DNA of 64,000 bases from Frankia sp. AgB1.9 (GTDB lineage Bacteria > Actinomycetota > Actinomycetes > Frankiales > Frankiaceae). The stretch spans positions 1 through 64,000 of the forward strand of contig NZ_JADWYX010000036.1 of NCBI RefSeq assembly GCF_016786355.1. Reading direction: 5' to 3'. This document shows positions 8,252-16,004 of this stretch, piece after piece (the stretch's first letter is position 1; the number at the start of each line of letters is the position of its first letter). The notes beneath the pieces are model-generated. The model did no database searches. It worked only from the letters and a program-made list of their open reading frames with translations, and was not told where the DNA came from. Made by a program: the position numbers and the translations under genes.

Positions 8252-9127
8252 GTGAGTCTGTCGAAGACGCTGCTGCTGGGGTTCATCGCGGGTGTGACGA
8301 TCCTGCTCGGGTTGCCGGTGGGGCGGCTGCGCCGACCGGCGCCCGGTCTGCGGGCCACGCTGAACGCGCTCGCGATCGGGATCCTGCTGTTCCTGGTGTG
8401 GGACGTGCTGACGCACGCCTGGGAGCCGATCGACACCGCACTGGGCAAGGTGCACGATCACTCGGGCGGTCTGGCGCCCGTGTTCGGCTACGGTGCGCTG
8501 TTCGCGGTGGGACTCACGGTGGGCCTGGGATCGCTGGTGGCCTATGAGCAGTGGATGGGACGTGTCGGCCGCGACAAGGACGCGCCGAGACGGTTCGGCC
8601 CGGGCGCGGCGGCCGCGGCCGAGTTGGACGCCCGGCCGGGGCGGCTGTCTGCCTGGTCGCCCGAGCGGCGGCTGGCGCTGATGATCGCGGTCGGGATCGG
8701 GCTGCACAACTTCGCCGAGGGCCTGGCGATCGGGCAGTCGGCGGCCCGCGGCGAGCTGGCCCTCGCGACCCTGCTGGTGGTCGGCTTCGGGCTGCACAAC
8801 GCGACCGAGGGCTTCGGTATCGTCGCCCCGCTGGCTAGCGACGGTGAGGCTGAGCAGACCCGGCCTACGGTGGCGTTCCTCCTGCTGCTCGGCCTGATCG
8901 GTGGCGGCCCGACCTTCGTCGGTACGGCGGTCGGGCACGGCTTCACCAGTGAACCGGTCAGCGTCGTGTTCCTCACCCTGGCCGCCGGGTCGATCCTCTA
9001 CGTGGTGATCCAGCTGTTGGGCGTGGCGGCCAAGGCACGCCGACCCGGCCTACTCGCCACCGGGCTGCTACTCGGCCTGCTCGCCGGGTTCGCGACCGAC
9101 GCCATCGTGACAGCCGCCGGCGCCTGA
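8252..9127 (+). CDS. ZIP-family divalent metal transporter
   Basis: The 291-residue integral membrane protein has eight or so hydrophobic segments. The ZIP metal-binding signatures are in two adjacent helices: HNFAEG at 152-157 and HNATEG at 182-187. A cytoplasmic loop (about 103-135) follows TM3 and contains few histidines, while HDH at 68-70 precedes it. ZIP proteins move Zn2+, Fe2+ or Mn2+ into the cytosol. The GTG start at 8252 is preceded by AGGAG with good spacing. Two iron-box-like sites just upstream suggest repression by a DtxR/IdeR-type regulator, so iron or manganese uptake is more likely than zinc. The 3' end overlaps the convergent ECF sigma frame. Confidence 0.88.
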   Translation: MSLSKTLLLGFIAGVTILLGLPVGRLRRPAPGLRATLNALAIGILLFLVWDVLTHAWEPIDTALGKVHDHSGGLAPVFGYGALFAVGLTVGLGSLVAYEQWMGRVGRDKDAPRRFGPGAAAAAELDARPGRLSAWSPERRLALMIAVGIGLHNFAEGLAIGQSAARGELALATLLVVGFGLHNATEGFGIVAPLASDGEAEQTRPTVAFLLLLGLIGGGPTFVGTAVGHGFTSEPVSVVFLTLAAGSILYVVIQLLGVAAKARRPGLLATGLLLGLLAGFATDAIVTAAGA

Positions 9128-9689
9128 ACCTCGCCGCGATGACCACCGGAGGGATCGTCGCAGCGGTCTCGGCGGCACGGCGGGCGTCACGGGTGCGCGA
9201 CTTCACCGTGCCCGGCGGGACGCCCAGGGCCTGCGCGGCCTGGCCGACCGAGCTGCCCCGGAAGTAGCATTCCCGCAGCACGTCCTGGTGCTCCTTGGAC
9301 AGCCGGCGCAGCGCGACCGCCACCAGTTGGCGATCGACTACGTGCTCCGCCGGGTCGCCGACGGGCTGCTCGGGGATGTGGTCGGTCACCGTCTCCGGCC
9401 GGCTGCGGGCAGCGCGCCACTCGTCGATGGCGATGCGCCTGGCCACCGTGAACAGCCACGGCCGCGGCGAACCACCGGCCGGATCGAGCACCCGCGGGTT
9501 ACGCCAGGCTCGCAGCAGGGTCTCCTGCACGATGTCCTGGGCCCGCACCCGGTCGCCGCCGGTCAGCCCCACGACATAGGTCCACAGTGCGCCAGCGTGC
9601 TGGTCGTGCAACGCGCGCAGCAGGTTGTCGTCGCTCACGTTCTCCGAGGAGCCCGACCGGCCGCCACCCTGCGGGAGCGCCCGACTCAC
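8973..9689 (-). CDS. ECF-type RNA polymerase sigma factor with atypical C-terminus
   Basis: Region 2 of an ECF sigma factor is seen at about residues 21-95 (LLRALHDQHAGALWTYVVGL, DIVQETLLRAWRNP, PRPWLFTVARRIAIDEWRAA). Region 4 lies at about 130-175 (LRRLSKEHQDVLRECYFRGS, AAQALGVPPGTVKSRTRDAR). Such factors direct transcription of small stress regulons. Beyond residue 175 the frame runs into an arginine-rich tail that overlaps the 3' end of the convergent ZIP gene and has no family similarity, so the natural C-terminus was probably lost or shifted near 9165. The GTG start at 9689 has GAAGG upstream. No anti-sigma gene is adjacent. An alternative start is the VSDDNLLRAL valine. Confidence 0.8.
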   Translation of the reverse strand: MSRALPQGGGRSGSSENVSDDNLLRALHDQHAGALWTYVVGLTGGDRVRAQDIVQETLLRAWRNPRVLDPAGGSPRPWLFTVARRIAIDEWRAARSRPETVTDHIPEQPVGDPAEHVVDRQLVAVALRRLSKEHQDVLRECYFRGSSVGQAAQALGVPPGTVKSRTRDARRAAETAATIPPVVIAARFRRRRLSRWRRSRTRRAGRVAARWRVGRVGVPWPPRPTAGSPRRGSTRRPG

Positions 9690-9796
9690 CGGTCAGCCTT
9701 CATTCCGAAGCACTATGACGCCCATTCCCAGTAACACGTAATTCCGGGCCGATAGGTTCAACGGTTGGGGCGGCTGGCGCTGTGGTCTCGGCTTGG

Positions 9797-11263
9797 TCAG
9801 GTCCCGCGCAGCGCGGTCACGCCGGTGCTGGTGGGGATCAGCAGGGTGCCGGCGGCGTAGCTGGGCCCGTCGAAGATCGGTATCTGCGCGTCGAGCCGCA
9901 CCGACCGCAGGAGGCGGCCTGTGCTGGTCTCATAGCCATACAACGTGCCGTTGCTGTGGTCGATGACCCAGACCTGCGGCCCCACGACGATCGGTGGCCC
10001 GTCACCGTGCGGGAGCTTCGACAGCAGTTGGTGGCTGGCGACGTCGATCATCTGTACGCCGTCGCCGCGGCACGGAACGAACAGCCGTCGGGTACGTGGG
10101 TCGTAGGCCGGTCCGCCATTGGGGTTGCTGCCGCACACGCCACGTACGGCGGCCAGTTTCGCCAGCGAACCGGCGCGTAGGAAGAAGGCGACCTGGGTCT
10201 TGCCGACGGTGAAGATCTCGCCACCTGGCAGTACGACGGGGTTGCCGGTGGAGAGATCCAGGTCCTGGTTGGCCTCGGGGTCCTTGAAGCTGGCGAGCGG
10301 TCGTAGCGCCGGGCTGAGTGCGACGGCGCTTTCCGCGAATTTCAAGGGGTCAGGGCCGTTCTCGGCCGGGAATGGGTTGGCGTTGCCGGTCGTGACGTAA
10401 AGCGTGTGGTCGGTGTCGACCGCGGGCGCGCCGCCGCCCTGCCAGATCGCGCCGCCTTCGCCGTCGGAGGCCACCTCGAAGGCCTGCTTGCCGGTGCCGG
10501 TCTCGGTGACTGACACGAGCCAGCCGTGGTAATGCCCGCAGTCGCCGTTGTTGCCGCCGAAGGGGATGTAGACCCGGCCGTCCACCAGCGCCAGCGAGGC
10601 GCGCTGCAACAGGTTCTTGGTTGGTTCATTGGCGGGCAGCGGGGGGTCGACGTCGGCGCTCATCCGGATTGCTCCGGTGCTCAGCGAGAGGCCGAACAGT
10701 TCGTGGTGTACGGCTCCGTTGTCGACGATCTCCGCGACGACGAAGACGGTGCCGGTCGCCGGGTCGATCACGGGCGTGCTGGTAACGCCGAGCGGGTCGA
10801 TGCTGCCGCAGCCGGCGACCTGCACGACGTTCGTCAGTGGACGGCCCAGTGACGTCGACCAGAGCTGGGTACCGTCGGCCGGACGCAGCGCCACGACCCG
10901 GTTGGTCTCGGTCGCGGCGATGATCGCGGAATCGGTCGCGAGCACCTGGCCGTGGACCTCGCCGCCGAGGGGGGCGGTCCAGACCTTATGCGGCTCGTCG
11001 AGCCCGGCGGCGTCGCTCACCGCGCCGTAACGCCGCTGATCGCCTCCCGGCGCCTGGTAGCCAAGCCAACCCGCCACCGATCCCGTCGGCGCCGAAGCGC
11101 CGGACACCACGCTGGTCGCGGACGGCGGCGCAGCCGCACCGGTCGAGGATGAAGGCGTCGCCGAGCCTGCGCACCCGGCCAGCAGAAGCGCTGCCCCGGC
11201 CACCGGCGGCACGGACCGCCAACCCGGATGGTTCGACACCCAGCCCACGCATGCCCGCAGCAT
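9797..11263 (-). CDS. PQQ-like beta-propeller lipoprotein
   Basis: This 488-residue protein has a lipoprotein signal: an N-terminal hydrophobic stretch ending AGAALLLAGC, where the cysteine would be lipidated. A Ser/Thr/Ala-rich linker follows. The rest is made of beta-propeller blades of the PQQ/WD type with repeated A-x-D-G-x-x-x-W motifs, for example RVVALRPADGTQLWSTSL, TPVIDPATGTVFVV and TLYVTTGNANPF. It would be anchored outside the membrane. The W-x-x-x-L-G pattern resembles BamB-like and quinoprotein-dehydrogenase-like repeats, but PQQ-binding residues cannot be verified, so a binding or scaffold role is as likely as catalysis. Upstream in-frame starts at 11290 and 11386 are less likely. 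Confidence 0.75.
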   Translation of the reverse strand: MLRACVGWVSNHPGWRSVPPVAGAALLLAGCAGSATPSSSTGAAAPPSATSVVSGASAPTGSVAGWLGYQAPGGDQRRYGAVSDAAGLDEPHKVWTAPLGGEVHGQVLATDSAIIAATETNRVVALRPADGTQLWSTSLGRPLTNVVQVAGCGSIDPLGVTSTPVIDPATGTVFVVAEIVDNGAVHHELFGLSLSTGAIRMSADVDPPLPANEPTKNLLQRASLALVDGRVYIPFGGNNGDCGHYHGWLVSVTETGTGKQAFEVASDGEGGAIWQGGGAPAVDTDHTLYVTTGNANPFPAENGPDPLKFAESAVALSPALRPLASFKDPEANQDLDLSTGNPVVLPGGEIFTVGKTQVAFFLRAGSLAKLAAVRGVCGSNPNGGPAYDPRTRRLFVPCRGDGVQMIDVASHQLLSKLPHGDGPPIVVGPQVWVIDHSNGTLYGYETSTGRLLRSVRLDAQIPIFDGPSYAAGTLLIPTSTGVTALRGT

Positions 11264-11290
11264 GGTGGCCACACTAATCGGGAATGGCAT

Positions 11291-12029
11291 GAAATATGCC
11301 AATGCGCGGATGCCTTGTGGGGTGCATCTGGACGGTCCGGGGGCCTGAGCTGGGCAACCCGTCGTGAGAACTCTTAAAACGCCCATCCGGCCCGACCTCG
11401 GCTACGTTTTGGAGTCACATCACTGCGGTAGGCCACCCTGCGGGTGAGAGCATGTCCGGAGTTCGTCGCGCTATGCGGCGCCAGGCCGCGAGCGGTCCTG
11501 AGCCGCGCGCGTTTCGGCTAGTGTCTCGTGATCCTGTTTTCTTTACATCCCTGGGCCAGAGGATAGAATGATCTTGTGGAGTTGGGGGATGGGGCGAGGG
11601 CCCCGATGAGGTTCGTTGTTGATCTTCTGGTCACCGGGATCCCTTCACCGCCCTCTGGCAGATCGGGCCCCACACCGCACTTGTCGATCACGTCATCGCC
11701 TCGGGCGGGTGGGCTTTCGCCGATACCGACGCCGCCATGACCAACTCGTCGGGGCCACGAGCCTGACTCCGCGAGGAACCTCGCAAGCCGCGAGGCGGGC
11801 CGCACGGTCAGCGGGCCTGTTTGAAGATCACGAAACGCTCTCGTACGGAGTCGGGCAGCGTGGTTCCGGCGGCTTGCGGTGAGGCGTGCGCCCGAGATGC
11901 GGGGGCGCATCAGGTGGGCGTCGGTGAGTCCGCGCCCGCCAGGTCGAGGTCAGCCGCCCGCAGGCCGGTCAGGGTGGCGTGGCACAGGTCGGCGTGAACA
12001 TCCTCGCCCACCCTGGCTGCGCCGAACCC
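11291..12029. other. long intergenic with degraded coding traces
   Basis: This 740-base stretch separates the lipoprotein gene from the TetR gene. A protein-like plus-strand fragment FTALWQIGPHTALVDHVIAS appears around 11646-11710 and changes frame, and an AT-richer patch lies at 11520-11590. It looks like an old insertion or decayed gene, but no family could be named and no intact inverted repeats are visible. Confidence 0.35.
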
Positions 12030-12057
12030 TTGACATACCGTCCGGTTGGTTTATTCT
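12030..12057 (+). promoter_or_regulatory. TetR-gene promoter with overlapping operator
   Basis: TTGACA at 12030-12035 and TATTCT at 12052-12057 form a consensus-like -35/-10 pair with 16-base spacing. The start codon follows at 12064, only six bases after the -10 box and without a Shine-Dalgarno sequence, so the mRNA is probably leaderless. The spacer carries the 18-base operator ATACCGTCCGGTTGGTTT (12035-12052), which recurs inverted before the SDR gene. Repressor binding would directly block polymerase. Confidence 0.7.
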
Positions 12058-12063
12058 GGTCTC

Positions 12064-12735
12064 ATGGCTGGTGAGACCGCGGCGATGGTGCCGGCGACCG
12101 CGAAGGGGGAGGCGACCCGCGCCTTCCTGCTCAAGACCGCGGGACGAGTGTTCGCGGAGCGTGGCTACGCGGGCACGACGATGGCGGATCTGATCGAGGC
12201 GTCGGGCCTGACCAAGGGTGCCTTCTACTTCTACTTCCGTTCCAAGGCGGACCTCGCGCTCGCCGTGCTGACGGACCAGAAGACCCGCTGGCTGGACCGG
12301 ATCACCACTCGACTGGCGGCCGAGCCCCGCGCCGTCGACCAGCTGGGCGCCCTGTTGCCGGCGATGCTCGATCTGATTGCCAACGAGTCCGGGGCATGGA
12401 GCGTCACCAGGCTGACCAGGGAGCTGGCCACCGAACCCACGCTGACCAACATCGTCGGTGAGCCGATGGCGGAATGGGTGGGGATGGTCGCGGACATAGT
12501 GCGCCGGGGCCAGGACGACGGTGACCTGCGGGCCGACCTGGACCCTGACGACGTCGCCGTCGTGCTGGTCGCGGCGTTCGACGGCCTGAAGTCGATGTCC
12601 GACATCCTCGACGGCCCCCGGGCCGCCTCGAGGTTCCCCCATCGCGCAAACACCCTGAACAGACTCGTCGAAATGGCTCTACACGAACCGGGCCTGGGCA
12701 GCCCCCGGGAACGCCCAGGAAGCACTGACAGCTAG
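12064..12735 (+). CDS. TetR-family transcriptional regulator
   Basis: The 223-residue protein has a typical TetR N-terminal DNA-binding domain (about 18-65): ATRAFLLKTAGRVFAERGYA, TTMADLIEASGLTKGAFYFY and FRSKADLALAV. The C-terminal helical domain, about 80-205, should bind an unknown ligand. The sequence resembles regulators of gamma-butyrolactone type (ScbR/ArpA-like) in the GxTKGAxYxHFxSKxxLA block. It likely represses itself and the next gene, a short-chain dehydrogenase, because a near-identical operator lies in both promoters. The ATG at 12064 is chosen from the promoter position; translation is probably leaderless. The autoregulatory circuit is inferred, and the family assignment is secure. 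Confidence 0.9.
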   Translation: MAGETAAMVPATAKGEATRAFLLKTAGRVFAERGYAGTTMADLIEASGLTKGAFYFYFRSKADLALAVLTDQKTRWLDRITTRLAAEPRAVDQLGALLPAMLDLIANESGAWSVTRLTRELATEPTLTNIVGEPMAEWVGMVADIVRRGQDDGDLRADLDPDDVAVVLVAAFDGLKSMSDILDGPRAASRFPHRANTLNRLVEMALHEPGLGSPRERPGSTDS

Positions 12736-12815
12736 GACCCGGACCGGCCTGCTGGCGCTCACTCACGGGTGGGCCGATGCGCTCGCGCTCGATCAAGCAT
12801 GCATGGCGTCAAAAC

Positions 12816-12833
12816 AAACCGACCAGATGGTAT
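12816..12833. promoter_or_regulatory. second copy of TetR operator, before SDR gene
   Basis: AAACCGACCAGATGGTAT is the reverse complement of the operator in the TetR promoter at 15 of 18 positions. It lies directly upstream of the GGAGA ribosome binding site and the ATG at 12845 of the SDR gene. The shared site links the two genes as regulator and target. Confidence 0.65.
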
Positions 12834-12844
12834 GGAGACAGATC

Positions 12845-13630
12845 ATGGACCTTCGCGGACAGACTGCCCTGGTGACCGGCGCGTCGGGCGGCATCGGCCT
12901 GGCCTTCGCCCACGAGTTCGCCGCCCGAGGTGCCGACGTCGTGCTGGTCGCCCGCAGCGAGGACAAGCTACGGGCGAACGCGGTGGAGATCACGCGCCGC
13001 CACGCGGTGCACGCCGAGCTGATCGCCGTCGACCTCGAGCAATCCGACGCGGTCGACGAGATCTCCCACCGGCTGGACGCTGCCAACCGGCCCGTCGACA
13101 TCCTCGTCAACAACGCCGGATTCGCCACCCATGGAGACGTCGCGACGGCCGACCCGGCCCGGCTGAGGGCGCAGATACGACTGAACACCCTCGCCGTCGT
13201 GGACCTGACAACACGATTCCTGCCCGCGATGACCGCACGCCACCAGGGCATCATCATCAACGTCGCAAGCACCGCCGCCTACCAGCCCGTGGCCCACATG
13301 GCCGTCTACGGCGCGACCAAGGCCTTCGTCCTTTCCTTCACCGAAGCCCTGTGGGCCGAGGCGAAGCCAGCCGGCGTCCGCGTCCTGGCAGTGTCCCCCG
13401 GCGCCACCGACACCTCGTTCTTCGACGTGGTCGGCGCCGAGGAGGCATCGGTCGGCCGCCGCCGCACGCCGCAGCAGGTTGTAGCCACGGCGCTGCGCGG
13501 CCTCGAGAAAGGCCGGCCATCGGTCGTCGACGGTCCCACCAACAAGATCATCGCGGGACTGCCCAGGGCGATGCCCCGGTCCGCCATTATCCAGATCGCC
13601 GAACGGTCGGTCCGCCCAAACAACTTGTAG
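12845..13630 (+). CDS. short-chain dehydrogenase/reductase (SDR)
   Basis: A 261-residue classical SDR. The NAD(P)-binding glycine motif TGASGGIG lies at 11-18, the NNAGF motif follows near 90, and the catalytic serine region (NVASTAAYQP) and YGATK active site lie near 140-160. The family oxidises or reduces hydroxyl/keto groups of fatty acyl, steroid or polyketide-like substrates with NAD(P)H. The C-terminal part (KIIAGLPRAM) resembles acyl-reducing SDRs. GGAGA precedes the ATG at 12845. The gene sits 109 bases after the TetR gene and carries its operator copy, so it is likely ligand-induced, perhaps acting on the inducing ligand itself. Confidence 0.88.
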   Translation: MDLRGQTALVTGASGGIGLAFAHEFAARGADVVLVARSEDKLRANAVEITRRHAVHAELIAVDLEQSDAVDEISHRLDAANRPVDILVNNAGFATHGDVATADPARLRAQIRLNTLAVVDLTTRFLPAMTARHQGIIINVASTAAYQPVAHMAVYGATKAFVLSFTEALWAEAKPAGVRVLAVSPGATDTSFFDVVGAEEASVGRRRTPQQVVATALRGLEKGRPSVVDGPTNKIIAGLPRAMPRSAIIQIAERSVRPNNL

Positions 13631-13707
13631 GACACACGCACCGCTTGACGAATCCCATCGGGACATCTCCCAATGGTCCCTATTTTGCCGCAACCTGCCC
13701 CCGGCTG

Positions 13708-14685
13708 GTCAGCGCGGGCCGGGACGAAGCACCGTTCGTGATCCACACTGTCGACCCCGACGGCGTCGAAACGCGCCACACAGTCCGCGCGGTGATCGAC
13801 GCGTCGGGCACCTGGCGCCAGCCCAACCCGGCCGGCGCGGACGGTCTGCCCGCGTTCGGCGAGCGAGAGGCCGCCGACGCGGGTGTGCTGTCCTATCTGC
13901 CCCCAACTCCCGTGCAGGTCGCGGCCCTGGCCGGCGGGCACGTGGTGGTGGTCGGCAGTGGCCACTCGGCGATGTCCGCGATCATCGACCTCGCCGCGGT
14001 CGTCCGCACGGTGCCGGGCACGCGGATCAGCTGGGTACTGCGGCGCGGCGCCGTCGGCGACGCGTTCGGCGGCGGTGCGGCCGACGCCCTGCCAGCCCGC
14101 GGCGCTCTGGGAATCCGCTCCCGCCAAGCGGTCGACGACGGGCTGGTGGACCTGGTCACCGGGTTCCGCGTGGAGCGGATGGATCTGCGGGACGGGCAGG
14201 TCGTGCTGGTCTCCCAGGATTGCCGCAAGCTGCCGCCGGCGGATCAGGTGGTGGCGGTGACCGGGTTCCGGCCGGACCTGTCGTTCCTGTCCGAGATGCG
14301 CCTGGACCTCGACCCGATCCTGCAAGCCCCGGTCCGGCTCGCACCGGAGATTGATCCCAATTTGCACTCGTGTGGCACCGTCATGCCGCACGGCGCCCGG
14401 GAACTCGCCCACCCCGAGGTCGGGCTGTATCTGGTCGGGATGAAGTCCTACGGCCGGGCGCCGACGTTCCTCGCGATGACCGGCTACGAACAGGTCCGCA
14501 GTGTGGTCGCCGCACTCGACGGCGACCACGAGGCCGCAGCCCGCGTCGAGCTGATGCTGCCGAACACCGGCGTCTGCTCCGGTGGCGGTCTGGCGGACGA
14601 CCCGGCAGGAACCGAGGGTGGCGGGGGTTGCTGCGCGCCGCCGGTCGAGTTGCTCTCGATCGGCTGCGCTCCGGCGTCGGCGTAG
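13708..14685 (+). pseudogene. FAD/NAD(P)-binding oxidoreductase of arsenic-operon type, N-truncated
   Basis: The frame carries the C-terminal two thirds of a flavin monooxygenase-like protein. It includes an NAD(P)-binding block GGHVVVVGSGHSAMSAII, the motif VVAVTGFRPDLSFLSEM and the terminal FAD block VGLYLVGMKSYGRAPTFLAM. The tail is cysteine-rich (TGVCSGGG, GGGGCCAPP). This combination is known from flavoproteins encoded in actinobacterial arsenic-resistance operons. The N-terminal FAD-binding GxGxxG domain, about 100 residues, is missing; the frame before 13700 is unrelated and has no good start. It is followed by a truncated MFS gene, supporting the remains of an ars-type operon. Confidence 0.65.
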
Positions 14686-14693
14686 GTGCTCTG

Positions 14694-15170
14694 GTGGTCG
14701 ACATCTCCACCGGAGCGGGGCCCGCGGCCGGTCCCCGGCGGGCCCTGACAGCACTGTGCGTAACCACGATCGTCAGCTACGGAGTGCTCTACTACGCGTT
14801 CCCCGTCCTCGCCGAAGGGATCGCCGCGGACACCGGCTGGTCGCGCACGGCCGTGACCGCGGCGTTCTCGGCGGGGAACCTGCTGGGCGCGGTGGCTGGC
14901 GTGCCGGTCGGGCGCGTTCTGGGCCGGCGCGGCCCGCGGCCGGTGATGACCGCGGGCTCGGTCCTGGCTGTCGCCGCGCTGGCAGGGGTGGCCGAGGCGC
15001 CGTCGTATGGCTGGTTCCTCGCCGCGTGGCTGGTCGCGGGCGTGGCGATGGCCGGCGTGTTCTACCCACCAGCCTTCGCCGCGCTCACCAGCTGGTACGG
15101 ACCCCATCGGGTCCGCGCCCTGACCACCCTCACGCTCGCGGCGGGCTTCGCGAGCACGATCTCACGGCGT
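14694..15170 (+). pseudogene. MFS transporter, N-terminal fragment (ars-operon neighbour)
   Basis: Starting from the GTG at 14694, the frame encodes about five hydrophobic helices: LCVTTIVSYGVLYYAFPVLA, AAFSAGNLLGAVAGVPVGRV, then RRGPRPVMTAGSVLAVAALA and following. It carries an MFS motif-A-like loop, GRVLGRRGPR. After FASTIS near 15165 hydrophobicity ends and the frame runs into arginine/serine-rich sequence. Full MFS proteins have 12 helices, so more than half is lost. It follows the flavoprotein remnant nine bases after its stop. Confidence 0.6.
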
Positions 15171-15518
15171 CGCCTCCGTCAGAGGTCGTCTTCGGCGCGA
15201 TCGTCGCCGCCTGACTGTCGGTCAGTTTCCTCGTCCGGTGCTTCGAGACCCGCACCCTCACCCCAGTCGCGATCGAGCGGCCCGCACCCTCCGGCTCGTC
15301 CGCGGATAGCGGAGACGGCCGCAGGTAGGAAACGTTCCCTCCCGGGCCGCTGGAGGGAACGGTCGCCTGGCGCACGGCGGTGATCGGTTCGGCCCAGTGT
15401 TCCGGGGCCTCCAGCCCCTGCGCTCCCGCGTTCGAGGGAGCACTGTGGAGGTAGCCGGAAGCGCGGGGGCGCTGCCAGGTTGAGGTCGTCCATCCGCTCT
15501 GTCCGGGAGGTGACGGCG
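15171..15518. other. intergenic, no gene recognised
   Basis: The sequence beyond the MFS breakpoint holds no supported gene. The ribosome binding site GGGAGG at 15505-15510 belongs to the following SHOCT gene. No hairpin terminator or repeat stands out. Confidence 0.4.
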
Positions 15519-15830
15519 ATGATGTACTGGTACGACGACCATGGGATGCACGGCTGGGGCTGGTTCGCCATGTCGGTGGGCATGTTGCTGTTCTGGGTCG
15601 TGGTCATCGTCGGGGCTGTACTGCTGGTACGAGCGCTGATCCACCCCGGTGGGCGAGGTCGTACTCCGACGCAGCCACCCGCCGGTCCGCCTGCGGGCGG
15701 CGGCCCGGCTGGTCCGTCGCCCGAGCAGGTCCTCGCTGACCGGTTCGCCCGCGGCGAGATCGACGAACGGGAATACCACGCCCGCCTGGCGACGCTGCGC
15801 GAGACGGCCGATCGCCTCGTCAAACACTGA
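15519..15830 (+). CDS. small membrane protein with SHOCT domain
   Basis: A 103-residue protein. The N-terminus is rich in Trp, His and Met (MMYWYDDHGMHGWGWFAM), followed by one transmembrane helix (about 18-42), a Pro/Gly-rich linker, and a C-terminal SHOCT motif (about 70-98: EQVLADRFARGEIDEREYHA). SHOCT domains are short oligomerisation modules at the ends of bacterial membrane proteins. The His/Met-rich N-terminus might bind metal, which is speculation. GGGAGG with 8-base spacing supports the ATG at 15519 (a second ATG follows immediately). The neighbours do not reveal its role. Confidence 0.8.
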   Translation: MMYWYDDHGMHGWGWFAMSVGMLLFWVVVIVGAVLLVRALIHPGGRGRTPTQPPAGPPAGGGPAGPSPEQVLADRFARGEIDEREYHARLATLRETADRLVKH

Positions 15831-16004
15831 CCGCCCTGCCGAGTGCCCCGTCAGGATGATCACGTCTTTGGCTACCATGCGGCGTAGCGGGAGATACCCA
15901 AGGAAGTTCGTGGCCGGGCGGGTCGGCGTCCCGATTCGTCGGTGTCTGGGCACTTTTGGCCGGGCTTCCCGTCATGCACGTGCTGCCACGTGGCGCCGGC
16001 TGAA

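Noticed and set aside
11520-11590. AT-richer patch as a possible insertion-sequence end
   Set aside because: No inverted-repeat partner, target duplication or transposase text was found nearby.
13306-14754. A 482-codon minus-strand frame opposite SDR and flavoprotein remnant
   Set aside because: No family features. The opposite strand has NAD(P)-binding motifs.
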